Below, in pieces: positions 5,837 to 6,032 of a stretch of DNA of 6,032 nt. Source of the DNA: Gemmatimonadota bacterium (GTDB taxonomy: Bacteria > Gemmatimonadota > Gemmatimonadetes > Gemmatimonadales > Gemmatimonadaceae); assembly GCA_947475795.1 (NCBI GenBank), contig CANJOX010000211.1:1-6032 (forward strand), read 5' to 3'. The notes under the pieces are model-generated. The model saw nothing but the letters and a program-made list of their open reading frames with translations. It did not search any database and was not told the DNA's origin. Numbering within the stretch: position 1 is the stretch's first letter; each line of letters begins with the position of its first letter. The position numbers were made by a program, and so were the translations under genes.

Positions 5837-5863
5837 TGAAGCAATGCAGGCAAACTTTACGTT
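5836..5863 (+). promoter_or_regulatory. Weak candidate promoter for grpE
   Basis: GTGAAG (5836-5841) and TACGTT (5858-5863) are separated by 16 bases and lie 22 bases ahead of the grpE start. Both hexamers are poor matches to the housekeeping consensus, and I see no clear heat-shock sigma-32 match. The site lies just after the repeats, which suits a regulated promoter, but the call is tentative. Confidence 0.25.
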
Positions 5864-5884
5864 GATGACTCTCGTACGCACATC

Positions 5885-6032
5885 ATGACCGACTCGATGT
5901 CTGACGCTCCGGTGGACAACATGGACCCGATGGAAACGCAGGAAACCGCGACGGTGCAGCCGCCGATCGAAGACGGCGACGATCTGCAGCAGGTGCAGCG
6001 CGAGCTCGAATCGCAGAAGGACAAGTATCTGC
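5885..6032 (+). CDS. grpE: Nucleotide exchange factor GrpE, N-terminal part (runs off window)
   Basis: Forty-nine codons are visible with no stop. GrpE releases ADP from DnaK in the Hsp70 cycle. The first 35 or so residues are acidic and low in complexity (MTDSMSDAPVDN..., many Asp, Glu, Met and Pro), as is normal for the disordered GrpE N-terminus. They lead into LQQVQRELESQKDKYL, which matches the start of the long GrpE dimer helix (usually followed by R..AEf.N..kR). The conserved core lies outside the window, so the call rests on this short motif. ATG 5885 is the first usual start after the in-frame stop at 5837; ATGs at 5897 and 5921 are alternatives. No Shine-Dalgarno is seen. dnaJ or dnaK would be expected nearby downstream. 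Confidence 0.75.
   Translation, partial: MTDSMSDAPVDNMDPMETQETATVQPPIEDGDDLQQVQRELESQKDKYL

Overview
The window is high-GC bacterial chromosome. All convincing genes are on the + strand. The order is dnaX (3' end), ybaB/ebfC, recR, mglB, mglA, pgsA, a PEP-CTERM protein gene, cinA and grpE (5' end). An MglB/MglA pair inside a housekeeping block, next to a PEP-CTERM protein, fits a Gram-negative of the Gemmatimonadota type (Gemmatimonas-like). That assignment is inference from gene content and order; there is no 16S or other decisive marker here.

Region by region: 1-1401 is the compact replication and repair set dnaX-ybaB-recR, with gaps of 17 and 10 bases. A 110-base gap with an inverted repeat leads into mglB-mglA (13-base gap), a small Ras-like GTPase and its Roadblock partner, known in Myxococcus and Thermus for setting cell polarity. 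pgsA (phosphatidylglycerophosphate synthase) follows after 45 bases. The 283 bases after pgsA hold an 8-bp palindrome and a perfect 16-bp hairpin. Next comes a secreted 232-residue protein with a textbook PEP-CTERM sorting tail and its own strong Shine-Dalgarno, ending in a second long hairpin. cinA and the start of grpE close the window, separated by a 130-base region rich in nested repeats.

The housekeeping genes cover clamp loading, recombinational repair, anionic phospholipid synthesis, NAD-cycle repair and protein folding. The two non-routine elements are the MglBA module, whose MglA carries an in-frame extra segment of about 30 residues before its G5 region, and the PEP-CTERM gene. That gene looks like a self-contained transcription unit placed between pgsA and cinA. 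I see no CRISPR array, tRNA, rRNA or insertion sequence, and no clearly new multi-gene system. The best leads are the MglA insertion, the hairpin-bounded PEP-CTERM unit and the repeat-rich grpE leader.
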